A DNA stretch of 21,307 nucleotides from Paracoccaceae bacterium (GTDB taxonomy: Bacteria > Pseudomonadota > Alphaproteobacteria > Rhodobacterales > Rhodobacteraceae). The notes below the pieces were generated by a model. The model saw only the letters and a list, made by a program, of their open reading frames with translations. It was not told the DNA's origin and ran no database searches. The stretch is from assembly GCA_007131945.1 (NCBI GenBank), contig SLPP01000192.1:1-21307 (forward strand), written 5' to 3'. A program made the position numbers and the translations under genes. Below, piece after piece: positions 1 through 7,806 of this stretch (the stretch's first letter is position 1; every line of letters begins with the position of its first letter).

Positions 1-762
1 CGGCGGCAGATGCGCCTCGAGCCCGGCGCGGACGGTTTTTTCGCAGCGCCGCGCCAGCGCCTTGCGGTCGGCGGCCTCGGCGACCGGGACGGGCGGGTGG
101 AAGACGACCGTGACGCTGCCCTGCCGGGGCCGGGCGAGGATGCGCAGCAGATGCGTGCCGAACTCCATCTCGCCCCACCAGCCGTAGAAGCGCGCGTCCT
201 GCCCCGGCGGCGCGGCATAGACGAGGCTCACCGGCTGGACCGAGAGGATCGCGTCGAGCCCGTGGGCGAAGAAGGCGGCGAAGAGCGTCGGCTTGAAGGT
301 CAGCACGCGCCGGCCGTCGGTCGAGGTGCCCTCGGGGAAGAAGGCGAGATGGTGGCCGGCGCGCAGCCGGGCCTCGAAGATCTCCTTCTGCAGCTGCGCG
401 TCGCGGGCGTCGCGGTTGATGAAGACGGTGCCGGTGGCGCGGGCGAGCCAGCCGATGCCGGGCCAGGCCGCGACCTCGGATTTCGACACGAAATAGACCC
501 GTTCGAGCGCGTTGAGCGCGAAGATGTCGAGCCAGCTGCAATGGTTGGCGACGATCGCGCCGCGCCGGCGCATCGGCCGGCCCTTGCGCAGCAGCCGCAG
601 CCCGATGATCGGGAAGACCGCGCGGCAGACGCCCTGGGTGACGAAGGGCGTGAGCGGGCGGCGCAGGCCGAAGAGCGGCCGCTCGACCAGGCGCAGCGCC
701 AGGAGCAGCGCCAGCCCGCCGAAGACGGCGAGGCCGAGCAGCGGCAGCCGCCAGGCCAGCAT
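1..762 (-). CDS. 1-acyl-sn-glycerol-3-phosphate acyltransferase family (PlsC/OlsA-like), C-terminus outside the window
   Basis: This is a membrane-associated acyltransferase of the PlsC family. Next to olsB it most likely acts as OlsA, adding the second acyl chain to lyso-ornithine lipid, or as a general lysophosphatidate acyltransferase. The catalytic HX4D box reads NHCSWLD, with His74 and Asp79 counted from the ATG at 762. The second conserved box, EGTSTDG, begins at residue 144. A hydrophobic segment at about residues 5-22 would anchor it in the inner membrane. The gene runs off the left edge after 254 codons. The start is uncertain. The open frame continues upstream past 762 with family-like sequence but has no ATG or GTG there. 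The only alternative I see is a TTG at 876-874, which would overlap olsB by about 35 bases. Sure of the family, unsure between the OlsA and PlsC roles. Confidence 0.85.
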   Translation of the reverse strand, partial: MLAWRLPLLGLAVFGGLALLLALRLVERPLFGLRRPLTPFVTQGVCRAVFPIIGLRLLRKGRPMRRRGAIVANHCSWLDIFALNALERVYFVSKSEVAAWPGIGWLARATGTVFINRDARDAQLQKEIFEARLRAGHHLAFFPEGTSTDGRRVLTFKPTLFAAFFAHGLDAILSVQPVSLVYAAPPGQDARFYGWWGEMEFGTHLLRILARPRQGSVTVVFHPPVPVAEAADRKALARRCEKTVRAGLEAHLPP

Positions 763-841
763 CGCCCAGCCGAGCGGGCCGATCGCGACGGCGGGCGCCT
801 CGCCCTCGGGCGAGATCCAGGTCGGCGGGATCGCGGAAGGA

Positions 842-1651
842 TCAGGCGCGCGGCGCCTTTCGCGCGTAGAAGTCAAAGTGCTTTTCCGACATGGCCGATG
901 TGTCCATGATCAGGCAGACATCGGTGGTGTTGAAGGCGTGGTCGATGAACGCCCCCTCGCCGACGAAGCCGCCGAGCCGCAGATAGGCGCGGATCAGCGG
1001 CGGGATGGCGGCAAGCGCGGCCTGCCGGTCGATCGCCTCGGGCGGAATCAGGTCCATCGGCTGGAAATGCTGCGGCAGCGCCCGGACCCGCAGCGCCGGC
1101 GGGGCGAGGTGGAAGTGGTGCAGGTAGCTCAGCGCCATCGCGTGCCGGTCGATGTCGGTACCGGGGAAGGAGGCGACGCCGAACATGATCTCGATCCCGC
1201 GCGACAGCACGTAATCGGCGAGCCCGTTCCACAGATGCAGCATCGCCGCCCCGCGCCGGTGGTCGCGATGCACGCAGGAGCGGCCGAGCTCGAGCAGCTT
1301 GCGCCCGGAGCGGCGCAGCGGTTCGAGGTCGTATTCGGAATCGCAGTAGAAGCGGCCCAGCGCGCGGGCCTTGTCGCAGGTGAGCAGCCGGTAGACGCCG
1401 ATGACGTGATCGTGACTCTTCGGGTCGCGGCTGCGGTCGATCAGCAGGAGATGGTCGAAATGGGGGTCGAACTCGTCGCGTTCGAGGCGGTTGGCGTGGT
1501 CGACCATGTCCCCGCCCGCGCCCAGTTCCTCGACGAAGACGGCGTAGCGCAGCCGCTGTGCGCCGCGGATGTCGTCCTCGCAGAGCGCGAGGCGCACGTC
1601 GAACTCGACGGGTCTGCGCGCTGTCTGGGACTGGATGGCGTCGCCGATCAT
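842..1651 (-). CDS. olsB: L-ornithine N(alpha)-acyltransferase OlsB (hemolysin-like GNAT fold)
   Basis: The product should transfer a 3-hydroxyacyl chain from acyl carrier protein to the alpha-amino group of ornithine, the first step of ornithine lipid synthesis. The 269-residue protein has the features of the OlsB/hemolysin-A-like GNAT group. These are an early RLRYAVFVEELG stretch (about residues 33-44), an aspartate-rich DEFDPHFDHLLLID stretch, ELGRSCVHRDHRRG, which corresponds to the acyl-donor loop, and the MFGVASFPGTD segment. It lies immediately upstream of a PlsC-family gene in the same direction, the classic olsB-olsA order. The ATG at 1651 has an AAAGG ribosome site five to nine bases upstream. 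The upstream neighbour is a DUF3553 gene about 175 bases away, so olsB probably has its own promoter, though I could not place one convincingly. Confidence 0.9.
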   Translation of the reverse strand: MIGDAIQSQTARRPVEFDVRLALCEDDIRGAQRLRYAVFVEELGAGGDMVDHANRLERDEFDPHFDHLLLIDRSRDPKSHDHVIGVYRLLTCDKARALGRFYCDSEYDLEPLRRSGRKLLELGRSCVHRDHRRGAAMLHLWNGLADYVLSRGIEIMFGVASFPGTDIDRHAMALSYLHHFHLAPPALRVRALPQHFQPMDLIPPEAIDRQAALAAIPPLIRAYLRLGGFVGEGAFIDHAFNTTDVCLIMDTSAMSEKHFDFYARKAPRA

Positions 1652-1784
1652 CGGACCTTTCGCGCTCGTCCTTCCCCGGTTAGGTCAAAGATGTGGCCAT
1701 TTCAAGACAAACCGGTGCGACCGAAGCGACACGGCAGCTGTGCCCCTGCGGCAACGCCTGCGCGCCATCATGGTAAAAAACCTG

Positions 1785-1812
1785 TTGACGCAACCATAGG
1801 TAGAAATATGCT
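1785..1812 (+). promoter_or_regulatory. Candidate sigma-70-type promoter, reading toward chpT
   Basis: TTGACG (1785-1790) and TATGCT (1807-1812) are separated by 16 bases. The surrounding stretch is unusually AT-rich for this window. A transcript from here would pass antisense through the whole DUF3553 gene before reaching chpT, giving a leader of about 200 bases. This is pattern matching only. The minus-strand neighbours olsB and DUF3553 are not served by it. Confidence 0.35.
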
Positions 1813-1826
1813 GAAATGGCGCCGGA

Positions 1827-2006
1827 TCATCTGCCGGCGTCGGGCACCGATTCAAGGCGGACATGGCGGGTATCCAGAACCATCTTGCCCATCTCCTCGA
1901 AATTCACGGTGACCCGTGTTCCGATGAAGGACTGCACCTGTCCCAGGCCCCACTCCGGTCTTTCCGGGTGACGCACCAACATCCCAGGTTGTAAGAGTAA
2001 TGACAT
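1827..2006 (-). CDS. DUF3553 small protein with a Tudor/SH3-like fold
   Basis: This is a 59-residue protein of the alphaproteobacterial DUF3553 family, of unknown function. The core reads PGMLVRHPERPEWGLGQVQS, followed by a TVNFEEMGKMVL strand pair. This hydrophobic-glycine pattern resembles the Tudor-like domain at the C-terminus of PcrA/UvrD helicases and the CarD family, both of which bind RNA polymerase. That link is my inference. The start is well supported. The ATG at 2006 has GGAAGG (2014-2019) seven bases upstream, whereas the longer reading frame to 2036 would need a TTG. It is transcribed away from chpT, and its start and ribosome site lie in the region where chpT begins. The protein is the expected length for the family. 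Confidence 0.8.
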   Translation of the reverse strand: MSLLLQPGMLVRHPERPEWGLGQVQSFIGTRVTVNFEEMGKMVLDTRHVRLESVPDAGR

Positions 2007-2035
2007 ATCCGTACCTTCCGCATCGCCACGAGCCA

Positions 2036-2632
2036 ATGCCCCAGGATCCGCACGACCTTGCCGCGCTGCTCGGCTCGCGCATCTGCCACGACCTTATCAA
2101 CCCGCTCGGCGCGATCGGCAACGGGGTCGAGCTTCTGCGCATGACGCTGCCGGCCTCGCCCGAGCTCGACCTGATCGCCGACAGCGTCGCCCATGCCCAG
2201 GCGCGCATCCGGATGTTCCGCCTCGCCTTCGGCGCGGTGCGCGAGGAGCAGCGGATCAGCGGGCGCGAGATCGGCTCGATCCTCGAGGGGCTGGGCAAGG
2301 GCGGCAAGCTGCGCTTCGCCTGGTCGCTGCCGGTCGAGGTCTCGCGGCAGGAGGCGAAGCTGCTGCTGCTTCTGGTCCAGTGCTGCGAGAACGCGATGCC
2401 CTGGGGGGGCGTGCTGTCGATCGGGCACGAGGGCGTGCAGTGGCAGCTCTCGGGCCAGGCCAGCCGGCTGAAGGTCGATCCCGCGCTCTGGGACGGGCTG
2501 CCGCGCGGCGAGCCGCCGGAAAGCCCGAGCCCGGCCGAGGTGCATTTCGCGCTGGTGCCGAAGATGCTGGCCGAGACCGACCGGACGCTGGCGATGAAGG
2601 CCGACGAGGAGACGCTGAAGCTCAGCTTCTGA
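2036..2632 (+). CDS. chpT: Histidine phosphotransferase ChpT
   Basis: ChpT passes phosphate from the hybrid kinase CckA to the response regulators CtrA and CpdR, which control cell cycle, motility and gene-transfer-agent genes in alphaproteobacteria. The protein begins with a four-helix dimerisation and phosphotransfer region. The motif [17 protein letters not shown] carries the phosphorylated His at residue 18 of this start. The C-terminal half (about residues 75-190) resembles a degenerate histidine-kinase ATPase fold, with an acidic ENAMPWGG segment where an N box would be. No canonical ATP-binding glycine boxes are visible, as expected for ChpT. Two starts are possible, ATG at 2000 or at 2036. 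The first overlaps the start codon of the divergent DUF3553 gene, and neither has a good ribosome site. The end overlaps the end of proA by 11 bases, tail to tail. Confidence 0.87.
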   Translation: MPQDPHDLAALLGSRICHDLINPLGAIGNGVELLRMTLPASPELDLIADSVAHAQARIRMFRLAFGAVREEQRISGREIGSILEGLGKGGKLRFAWSLPVEVSRQEAKLLLLLVQCCENAMPWGGVLSIGHEGVQWQLSGQASRLKVDPALWDGLPRGEPPESPSPAEVHFALVPKMLAETDRTLAMKADEETLKLSF

Positions 2633-3893
2633 TCGTCCCGTCGCCCGAAACGAGATACTTGAAGCTGGTCAGCTGTTCGGCGCCCACCGGGCCGCGCGCA
2701 TGCAGCTTGCCGGTGGCGATGCCGATCTCCGCCCCCATCCCGAACTCGCCGCCATCGGCGAACTGGGTCGAGGCGTTCAGCATGACGATCGCGCTGTCGA
2801 CGCGGGCGAAGAACCGCTCGGCCGCCGCCGCGTCCTCGGTGAGGATCGCGTCGGTATGCTGCGAGCCGTAGCGGCGGATATGGGCGATGGCGCCGTCGAC
2901 ATCCTCGACCACCGCGGCGGCGATGATGCTGTCGAGGTATTCGCGGCCGAAATCGTCGGGCGCCGCCGGCACAACGCCGGGCAGGTGGGCAAGCCCCGCG
3001 CCCGCGCGCACCTGGACCCCGGCGGCGACGAGATCGGCGATCACCTCCGCGCCGAGGCTGTCGACGAGGTCGCGGTGGACCAGCAGGCATTCCGCCGCGC
3101 CGCAGATGCCCGTGCGCCGGGTCTTGGCGTTGAGCACCACGCGGCGGGCCTTCTCGGGGTCGGCGGCGCGGTCGAGATAGACATGGCAGATCCCCTCGAG
3201 ATGGGCGAAGACCGGCACCCGCGCCTCGGCCTGCACCAGCCCGACGAGGCCCTTGCCGCCGCGCGGGACGATCACGTCGATATGCGCGACCATGCGCAGC
3301 ATCTCGGTGACGGCGGTGCGGTCGCGGGTGGGGACAAGCTGGATCGCCGCCTCGGGCAGATCCGCGGCCCTGAGCCCCGCGACCATGCCGGCATGGATCG
3401 CCCGCGAGGAGTGGAAGCTTTCCGAGCCGCCGCGCAGGATCACGGCGTTGCCGGCCTTCAGGCACAGCGCCCCGGCATCGGCGGTAACATTGGGGCGGCT
3501 CTCGTAGATCACGCCTATGACGCCAAGCGGCGTGCGCACGCGGCGGATCGTCAGCCCCGAGGGCCGGGTCCACTCGGCCATGACCGCGCCGACCGGGTCG
3601 TCCTGCGCCGCAACCGCCCTGAGCCCGGCGCAGATCGCCGCGACCCGGCCCTCGTCGAGCGTCAGCCGGTCCATCATCGCCGCGCCGAGCCCTTTCTCGC
3701 GCCCCGCCTCCAGGTCGCGGGCATTCGCCGCCAGCACCGCCGCACGGTCCGCCTCGATGGCGTCCGCCGCCGCCTCGAGCGCCGCGCGGCGCTGCCGGGC
3801 CGGGGCGAAGGCCAGCTCCGCCGCCACCGCCCGCGCCCGCGCGCCGATCCCGTCCATCAGCGCCGCGATGTCGGTTCCGTCCGCCACGTTCAT
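2622..3893 (-). CDS. proA: Gamma-glutamyl phosphate reductase (glutamate-5-semialdehyde dehydrogenase)
   Basis: ProA reduces gamma-glutamyl phosphate with NADPH to glutamate-5-semialdehyde, the second step of proline synthesis in the cytoplasm. The protein has 423 residues, normal for the family. The catalytic cysteine sits in TGICGAAE at residue 264. Other family signatures are [13 protein letters not shown] (128-140), LRGGSE (153-158), VPRGG (209-213) and the C-terminal [13 protein letters not shown] stretch (401-413). The ATG at 3893 is chosen because GGAG and AAGGG lie just upstream. The longer frame to 3980 would start inside the palindromic intergenic element. It follows proB in the same direction with a 121-base gap, so the two are probably cotranscribed. 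Its last codons overlap those of chpT on the other strand. Confidence 0.96.
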   Translation of the reverse strand: MNVADGTDIAALMDGIGARARAVAAELAFAPARQRRAALEAAADAIEADRAAVLAANARDLEAGREKGLGAAMMDRLTLDEGRVAAICAGLRAVAAQDDPVGAVMAEWTRPSGLTIRRVRTPLGVIGVIYESRPNVTADAGALCLKAGNAVILRGGSESFHSSRAIHAGMVAGLRAADLPEAAIQLVPTRDRTAVTEMLRMVAHIDVIVPRGGKGLVGLVQAEARVPVFAHLEGICHVYLDRAADPEKARRVVLNAKTRRTGICGAAECLLVHRDLVDSLGAEVIADLVAAGVQVRAGAGLAHLPGVVPAAPDDFGREYLDSIIAAAVVEDVDGAIAHIRRYGSQHTDAILTEDAAAAERFFARVDSAIVMLNASTQFADGGEFGMGAEIGIATGKLHARGPVGAEQLTSFKYLVSGDGTIRS

Positions 3894-3910
3894 GCCCTTC
3901 TCCCCTTCAT

Positions 3911-3970
3911 CTGTCCCCAGGTATCCCCGGGGGGTGAGCCCGCAGGGCGAGGGGGCGGCACCCCCTGTCC
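3911..3970 (-). repeat. Palindromic REP-like intergenic element between proB and proA
   Basis: This G- and C-run-rich element contains two adjacent hairpins. One has a 6-bp stem, AGGGGG/CCCCCT (3950-3955 with 3961-3966), around a 5-base loop. The other is GCCC/GGGC (3938-3941 with 3945-3948). A CCCCGGGG-type run follows, and the element runs into the proA ribosome site. From memory, very similar units recur between genes in Rhodobacterales genomes. Only one copy is present here, so repetition cannot be shown from this window. Confidence 0.5.
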
Positions 3971-4014
3971 CGCCGAGCATGGACCACGCCCGTCAGGGCG
4001 TCGTCAGGGCGCCG

Positions 4015-5151
4015 TCAAAGCGCCATGTCGTCGCGATGCACCAGCGCCGCGCGGCCCGGATAGCCGAGCACCGCCTCGATCTCGGCCGATTTCCGGCCGC
4101 GGATCGCCTGCGCCTCCTCGGCGGTGTAGCGCACCAGCCCGGTGCCGAGGACCGCGCCGTCCGGCCCGGCGATCGCCACCGCCTCGCCGCGGCCGAAGCG
4201 CCCCTCGACCGCGGTGACGCCCGCGGGCAGGAGCGACTTGCCCGATCGTAGCGCATTCACCGCGCCGGCATCCACCCGGATCGTGCCGCGCGGCTTCATC
4301 GCCGCGATCCAGCGCTTGCGCGCGGCCTGCGGATCGCCCTGCGGCGCGAACCAGGTGCAGGGCGCGCCGGCCTCGATCGCGGCGAGCGGGCGCAGGACGC
4401 TGCCGAGCCCGATGACCATCGCGCAGCCCCCCGCCGTCGCCGTGCGCGCGGCCATGACCTTGGTGCGCATCCCGCCCTTCGAGAGCCCCGACACCCCCTC
4501 GCCGGCCATCGCCTCGATCGCCGGCGTGACGCGCTCGACGAGATCGAAGCGCCGCGCCGCGGGGTCGGTGAAGGGATTGGCGGTGTAGAGCCCGTCGACG
4601 TCGGACAGCAGCGCCAGCTGATCGGCGCCGGTGGTCACCGCGATCTGCGCCGCCAGCCGGTCGTTGTCGCCGTAGCGGATCTCGTCGGTCGCCACGGTGT
4701 CGTTCTCGTTCACGATCGGCACCGTGCCCATGCCGATCAGCGTCTCCAGCGTCGCGCGCGTGTTGAGGTAGCGGCGGCGGTCCTGCGTGTCCTCGAGCGT
4801 GACCAGCACCTGCGCGGCGGTGATCCGGTGCACCGCCAGCGCCTCCTCGTAGGCCCGCGCCAGCCGGATCTGGCCGACGGCGGCGGCGGCCTGGCTCTGC
4901 TCCAGCGAGAGCGTGCCGGCGGGCAGGCCGAGCACCCGGCGGCCGAGCGCGATCGAGCCCGAGGAGACGAGCACCACCTGCGCGCCCCGCCCGCGCGCCT
5001 CGGCCACGTCCTCGGCCAGCCCCGCCAGCCAGTCGGATCTCAGCCGGCCGGTGGCGGTGTCGACGAGGAGCGCCGAGCCGATCTTCACGACCAGCCGGCG
5101 GGCCGCGCTCAGCCGGCAGGGGGCGCGGGCCTCGGCGCTCACGGTTGCCAC
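4015..5151 (-). CDS. proB: Glutamate 5-kinase with C-terminal PUA domain
   Basis: ProB phosphorylates glutamate with ATP to gamma-glutamyl phosphate, the feedback-controlled first step of proline synthesis. The 378-residue protein has an amino-acid-kinase domain with VVKIGSALL (21-29), [10 protein letters not shown] (61-70), [11 protein letters not shown] (144-154), DNDRLAAQ (162-169) and [11 protein letters not shown] (183-193). A PUA domain occupies about residues 290-370. The loop usually written GTGGM reads SKGGMRTK here (224-231), a local variation rather than a loss. The start is GTG at 5151, preceded by a purine-rich GAGGAGG site inside the end of obgE. It overlaps obgE by 13 bases. 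A second GTG at 5142 would form a GTGA overlap and is the alternative. The coupling to obgE suggests a single transcript. Confidence 0.95.
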   Translation of the reverse strand: MATVSAEARAPCRLSAARRLVVKIGSALLVDTATGRLRSDWLAGLAEDVAEARGRGAQVVLVSSGSIALGRRVLGLPAGTLSLEQSQAAAAVGQIRLARAYEEALAVHRITAAQVLVTLEDTQDRRRYLNTRATLETLIGMGTVPIVNENDTVATDEIRYGDNDRLAAQIAVTTGADQLALLSDVDGLYTANPFTDPAARRFDLVERVTPAIEAMAGEGVSGLSKGGMRTKVMAARTATAGGCAMVIGLGSVLRPLAAIEAGAPCTWFAPQGDPQAARKRWIAAMKPRGTIRVDAGAVNALRSGKSLLPAGVTAVEGRFGRGEAVAIAGPDGAVLGTGLVRYTAEEAQAIRGRKSAEIEAVLGYPGRAALVHRDDMAL

Positions 5152-6167
5152 GGCGCCGCCTCCTCCTCGGTCCCGGCGCGCGCCGCCGCGATCTCGGCCC
5201 AGAGCGCGCGCAGCACCTGCTGCACCCCGGCGCCGGTCGCGCCGGAAAGCGCCACCACCGGCCGCCCGCTCGCCGCCTCCAGCGCCGCCTTGCGTTCGGC
5301 GCGCGTCGCGTCGTCCAGCGCGTCGATCTTGTTCAGCCCGACGATGCGCGGCTTGGCGTGGACCTTCGCCGAATAGAGCTGCAGTTCGCGGTCGATGGTG
5401 CGGAAGTCCCCGGCGACGTCCTCGGAGGTGCCGTCGACGAGATGCAGCAGCACCGCGCAGCGCTCTACATGGCCGAGGAACTGGTCGCCCAGGCCCCGGC
5501 CCTCGGAGGCGCCCTCGATCAGCCCGGGGATGTCGGCCATGACGAATTCGCGCCCGTCCACGCCGACGACGCCGAGATTGGGGTGCAGCGTGGTGAAGGG
5601 ATAGTCGGCGATCTTCGGCCGGGCGTTCGACACCGCGGCGAGGAAGGTCGACTTGCCGGCATTCGGCAGCCCGGCGAGCCCGGCATCGGCGATCAGCTTC
5701 AGCCGCAGCCAGAGCGTCCGCTCGACGCCCTCCTGCCCGGGATTGGCGCGGCGCGGGGCCTGGTTGGTCGAGGTCTTGAACCGCGCGTTGCCCCAGCCGC
5801 CATTACCGCCCCGGGCGAGCAGGACGCGCTGGCCGGGCTCGGTGAGGTCGGCGACGACGGTCTCCTGGTCCTCCTCGAGGATCTCGGTACCGGCGGGAAC
5901 CTTGAGCACCACATCCTCGCCGTCCTTGCCGGTGCGCTGCCGGCCCATGCCGGGTCGGCCGTTCTGGGCGAAGAAATGCTGCTGGTAGCGGAAGTCGATC
6001 AGCGTGTTCAGCGCCGGGACGCATTCGGCCCAGACATCGCCCCCGCGCCCGCCATCGCCACCGTCGGGACCGCCGAACTCGACGAACTTCTCGCGCCGGA
6101 AACTGGCGCAGCCCGCGCCGCCCGCGCCCGAGCGGATCTGGACCCTGGCGAGATCGAGGAATTTCAT
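5139..6167 (-). CDS. obgE: Ribosome-associated GTPase ObgE/CgtA
   Basis: This essential Obg-family GTPase acts in late 50S subunit assembly and in the stringent response. The protein has 342 residues. The glycine-rich Obg fold occupies about residues 1-158, for example [16 protein letters not shown] at 31-46. The GTPase domain follows, with G1 GLPNAGKS (166-173), switch I around FTTLHPNLG (191-199), G3 DIPG (212-215), G4 NKID (279-282) and a G5-like SGAT near 308. There is only a short, acidic C-terminal tail ([10 protein letters not shown]), so the long C-terminal domain of the E. coli protein is mostly missing, as in many alphaproteobacteria. The ATG at 6167 gives the conserved [15 protein letters not shown]-terminus. 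The gene heads an overlapping obgE-proB pair and has a plausible promoter just upstream. Confidence 0.97.
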   Translation of the reverse strand: MKFLDLARVQIRSGAGGAGCASFRREKFVEFGGPDGGDGGRGGDVWAECVPALNTLIDFRYQQHFFAQNGRPGMGRQRTGKDGEDVVLKVPAGTEILEEDQETVVADLTEPGQRVLLARGGNGGWGNARFKTSTNQAPRRANPGQEGVERTLWLRLKLIADAGLAGLPNAGKSTFLAAVSNARPKIADYPFTTLHPNLGVVGVDGREFVMADIPGLIEGASEGRGLGDQFLGHVERCAVLLHLVDGTSEDVAGDFRTIDRELQLYSAKVHAKPRIVGLNKIDALDDATRAERKAALEAASGRPVVALSGATGAGVQQVLRALWAEIAAARAGTEEEAAPWQP

Positions 6168-6196
6168 CGGGCGGCCTTTCGCGCAAGCTGGCCCAG

Positions 6197-6225
6197 CCGA
6201 TAGACCCGCCGGCCGCGCAGATCAA
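6197..6225 (-). promoter_or_regulatory. Candidate promoter for obgE-proB-proA
   Basis: On the minus strand TTGATC (6225-6220) and TATCGG (6202-6197) are separated by 17 bases. Transcription would begin about 23 bases before the obgE start codon. It would separate obgE from the M48 protease gene, whose stop codon is 294 bases upstream. No intrinsic terminator is evident in that 294-base stretch, and no convincing gene either. Confidence 0.4.
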
Positions 6226-6461
6226 GGCCCGCGCTGACCCGGCTGCGGATTCGCGTCCATGGCGGACAGCCGATCTTCCGGCCGATCGGAACGCGGGCAG
6301 CTTTCCGTTCCCGTTCCGATACCTTCGGCGGCGTCGAAAAGCTCTCGCCGACGCGCGGCTGTGCAACCCGAACAGGCCGCCGAAAGCGTCGGCGTTCCTG
6401 TTGCCGGCGCGTGTGCGGTTCGCGTCCGGCCACCGCCGGCGCGCGGCGAGCCCTCGACAGG

Positions 6462-7400
6462 TCAGAAGAAGAAGCTGCCCCGGCGAAATCTCGGCGGTGG
6501 TGGCGGCGGGAATCCGGGCACCCCGGTCGGGCGCGGCGGCTTCCGGTCTTCCGGGCCGGGGATGGCAAGGGTGCGCAGGCGGGCGATGCGGTCCTCGGTC
6601 GGCGGGTGCGTGCGCAGGAGCGAGGGTTCGGGGATGCGGCGTCCGGGCAGGAAGATCTCCTCCCAGAACCGGCCCCGGCGGCGCTCGAGCTTGCGGAGCG
6701 CGCGCGCCAGCCCCTCGGGATCGCCGGTCAGCCGCACGGCGCCGAGATCGGCGTCGAATTCCCGGTTGCGGGAGAGCGCGAGTTGCAGAAGCGCCATCAG
6801 CGTCGGGGCGAAGATCAGCACCAGCGGCACCGTCCAGGGCACCACCTCGGCGCCGAGGAGGAACAGCGGCAGGTTGACCAGCAGGATCGCCTGCCCCACC
6901 CAGGAGGCGATCGACACCACGCGCGACATCCCGTCGGCCAGCGCCATGATCCACAGGTCGCGATGCGCGACATGCGCGACCTCGTGGGCGAGCACGCCGG
7001 CAAGCTCGCGCCCGTCGAGAAGCCGCAGCAGACCGTCGGTGATGCAGATCGCGCTGTCCTCGGGCCGGCCCATGGCGAAGGCGTTGGGCAACCGGCTCGG
7101 GACATACCAGAGTGTCGGCCGGCGCGGCAGGCCGGCGCGACGGGCAAGCTCGGCCACGGTCGCCACGCCGGCCGGGAAATCACGCGGCCCGAGCGGGCGG
7201 GCGTCATAGGCCGAGAGCAGGTAGCGCCGCGGCACGGTCGGCGCGGCGAGAAGCCCGAGCACCATGCCGACCATGACCAGCGCCGTCAGGCCGGGCCCCG
7301 CGATAAGCCCGACCACCACCCAGACGATCGCGATCATGCCGGCGAAGATCAGCGCCGACTGGGCGAGGTTGTTGATCCGGTGGCGCAGGCTTGGAGACAT
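6462..7400 (-). CDS. M48-family membrane zinc metalloprotease (HtpX-like)
   Basis: This is an inner-membrane zinc endopeptidase of family M48, probably acting in membrane-protein quality control as HtpX does. The 312-residue protein has two hydrophobic segments near the N-terminus (about 16-34 and 38-53). The zinc motif HEVAH is at 139-143 and the third ligand lies in EFDAD at 214-218. Two more membrane segments (about 165-183 and 188-207) lie between the motifs, the layout of HtpX-type proteases. The C-terminal 25 or so residues are unusual: proline-rich, with a run of six prolines, then RFRRGS and three terminal phenylalanines. The ATG at 7400 fits the family N-terminus but has no clear ribosome site. 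The gene is isolated, with 294 and 406 noncoding bases on either side, inside an otherwise familiar block. Confidence 0.9.
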   Translation of the reverse strand: MSPSLRHRINNLAQSALIFAGMIAIVWVVVGLIAGPGLTALVMVGMVLGLLAAPTVPRRYLLSAYDARPLGPRDFPAGVATVAELARRAGLPRRPTLWYVPSRLPNAFAMGRPEDSAICITDGLLRLLDGRELAGVLAHEVAHVAHRDLWIMALADGMSRVVSIASWVGQAILLVNLPLFLLGAEVVPWTVPLVLIFAPTLMALLQLALSRNREFDADLGAVRLTGDPEGLARALRKLERRRGRFWEEIFLPGRRIPEPSLLRTHPPTEDRIARLRTLAIPGPEDRKPPRPTGVPGFPPPPPPRFRRGSFFF

Positions 7401-7806
7401 CGGATGCCGCGGCGTCGAGGTTCAGGCCCCGGTTGTCGCGCGGGTCGGGCCGGGTGGCAAGCGCGACGCGACGCTGGACGGTCGGGCGCGTTGCGTGCCT
7501 ACCATCGCCGCGAGGATCGGCGCGCTGCGGAAACAACGCCGCGGCCGGAGGCGGAGACGCGACCACCGGCCGCCGATCGGATGAGGCCGACGCCGTTCCG
7601 GCGTGCCGGTCGCGGCCCGCCCCGGCGACGCCGGGCCGCCCGGCCCTCGGCTTCAGGCCGCTGACAGCGGGCGGTTGCCCGTCGAGGCCGGCACGCGAAC
7701 GGCCTTCGCGAGCGGTCCGCACCGAAGCGCAGCCTGAGCGTGGGCCGCGGCGCGAGCCGAGGGTCGGTGGATCACCCCGGGGACCGTCGCCCCGGGCCCG
7801 CCGCGT
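7401..7806. other. 406-base stretch without a convincing gene
   Basis: Very GC-rich sequence lies between the acetyltransferase stop codon and the M48 protease start. Open frames cross it on both strands, but their translations are runs of Arg, Ala, Pro and Gly without family resemblance. I see a 15-base interrupted palindrome, CCCGGC/GCCGGG around a 3-base loop (7621-7635), and a CCCGGGG/CCCCGGG hairpin (7776-7796). No convincing promoter was found for the protease. Confidence 0.6.
7776..7796 (-). terminator. Hairpin downstream of the GNAT gene, possible weak terminator
   Basis: A perfect 7-bp stem, CCCGGGG with CCCCGGG, encloses a 7-base loop and begins 11 bases after the acetyltransferase stop codon. 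No U-run follows, so it may protect an RNA 3' end or need Rho rather than act as an intrinsic terminator. Confidence 0.35.

Noticed and set aside
10..909. Long plus-strand open frames antisense to the acyltransferase and olsB
   Set aside because: They mirror real genes on the minus strand, which carry recognisable motifs. Long antisense frames are expected at this GC content.
6164..6568. Open frame on minus whose stop overlaps the obgE start as TGATG
   Set aside because: Its only ATG lies inside the protease gene in another frame, no start with a ribosome site is seen nearer, and the translation is Arg/Pro/Ser-rich without family resemblance.
7204..7722. Minus-strand open frame spanning the gap upstream of the protease
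   Set aside because: Low-complexity Arg/Ala/Pro translation, and it overlaps the protease gene in another frame. Typical of noncoding high-GC DNA.
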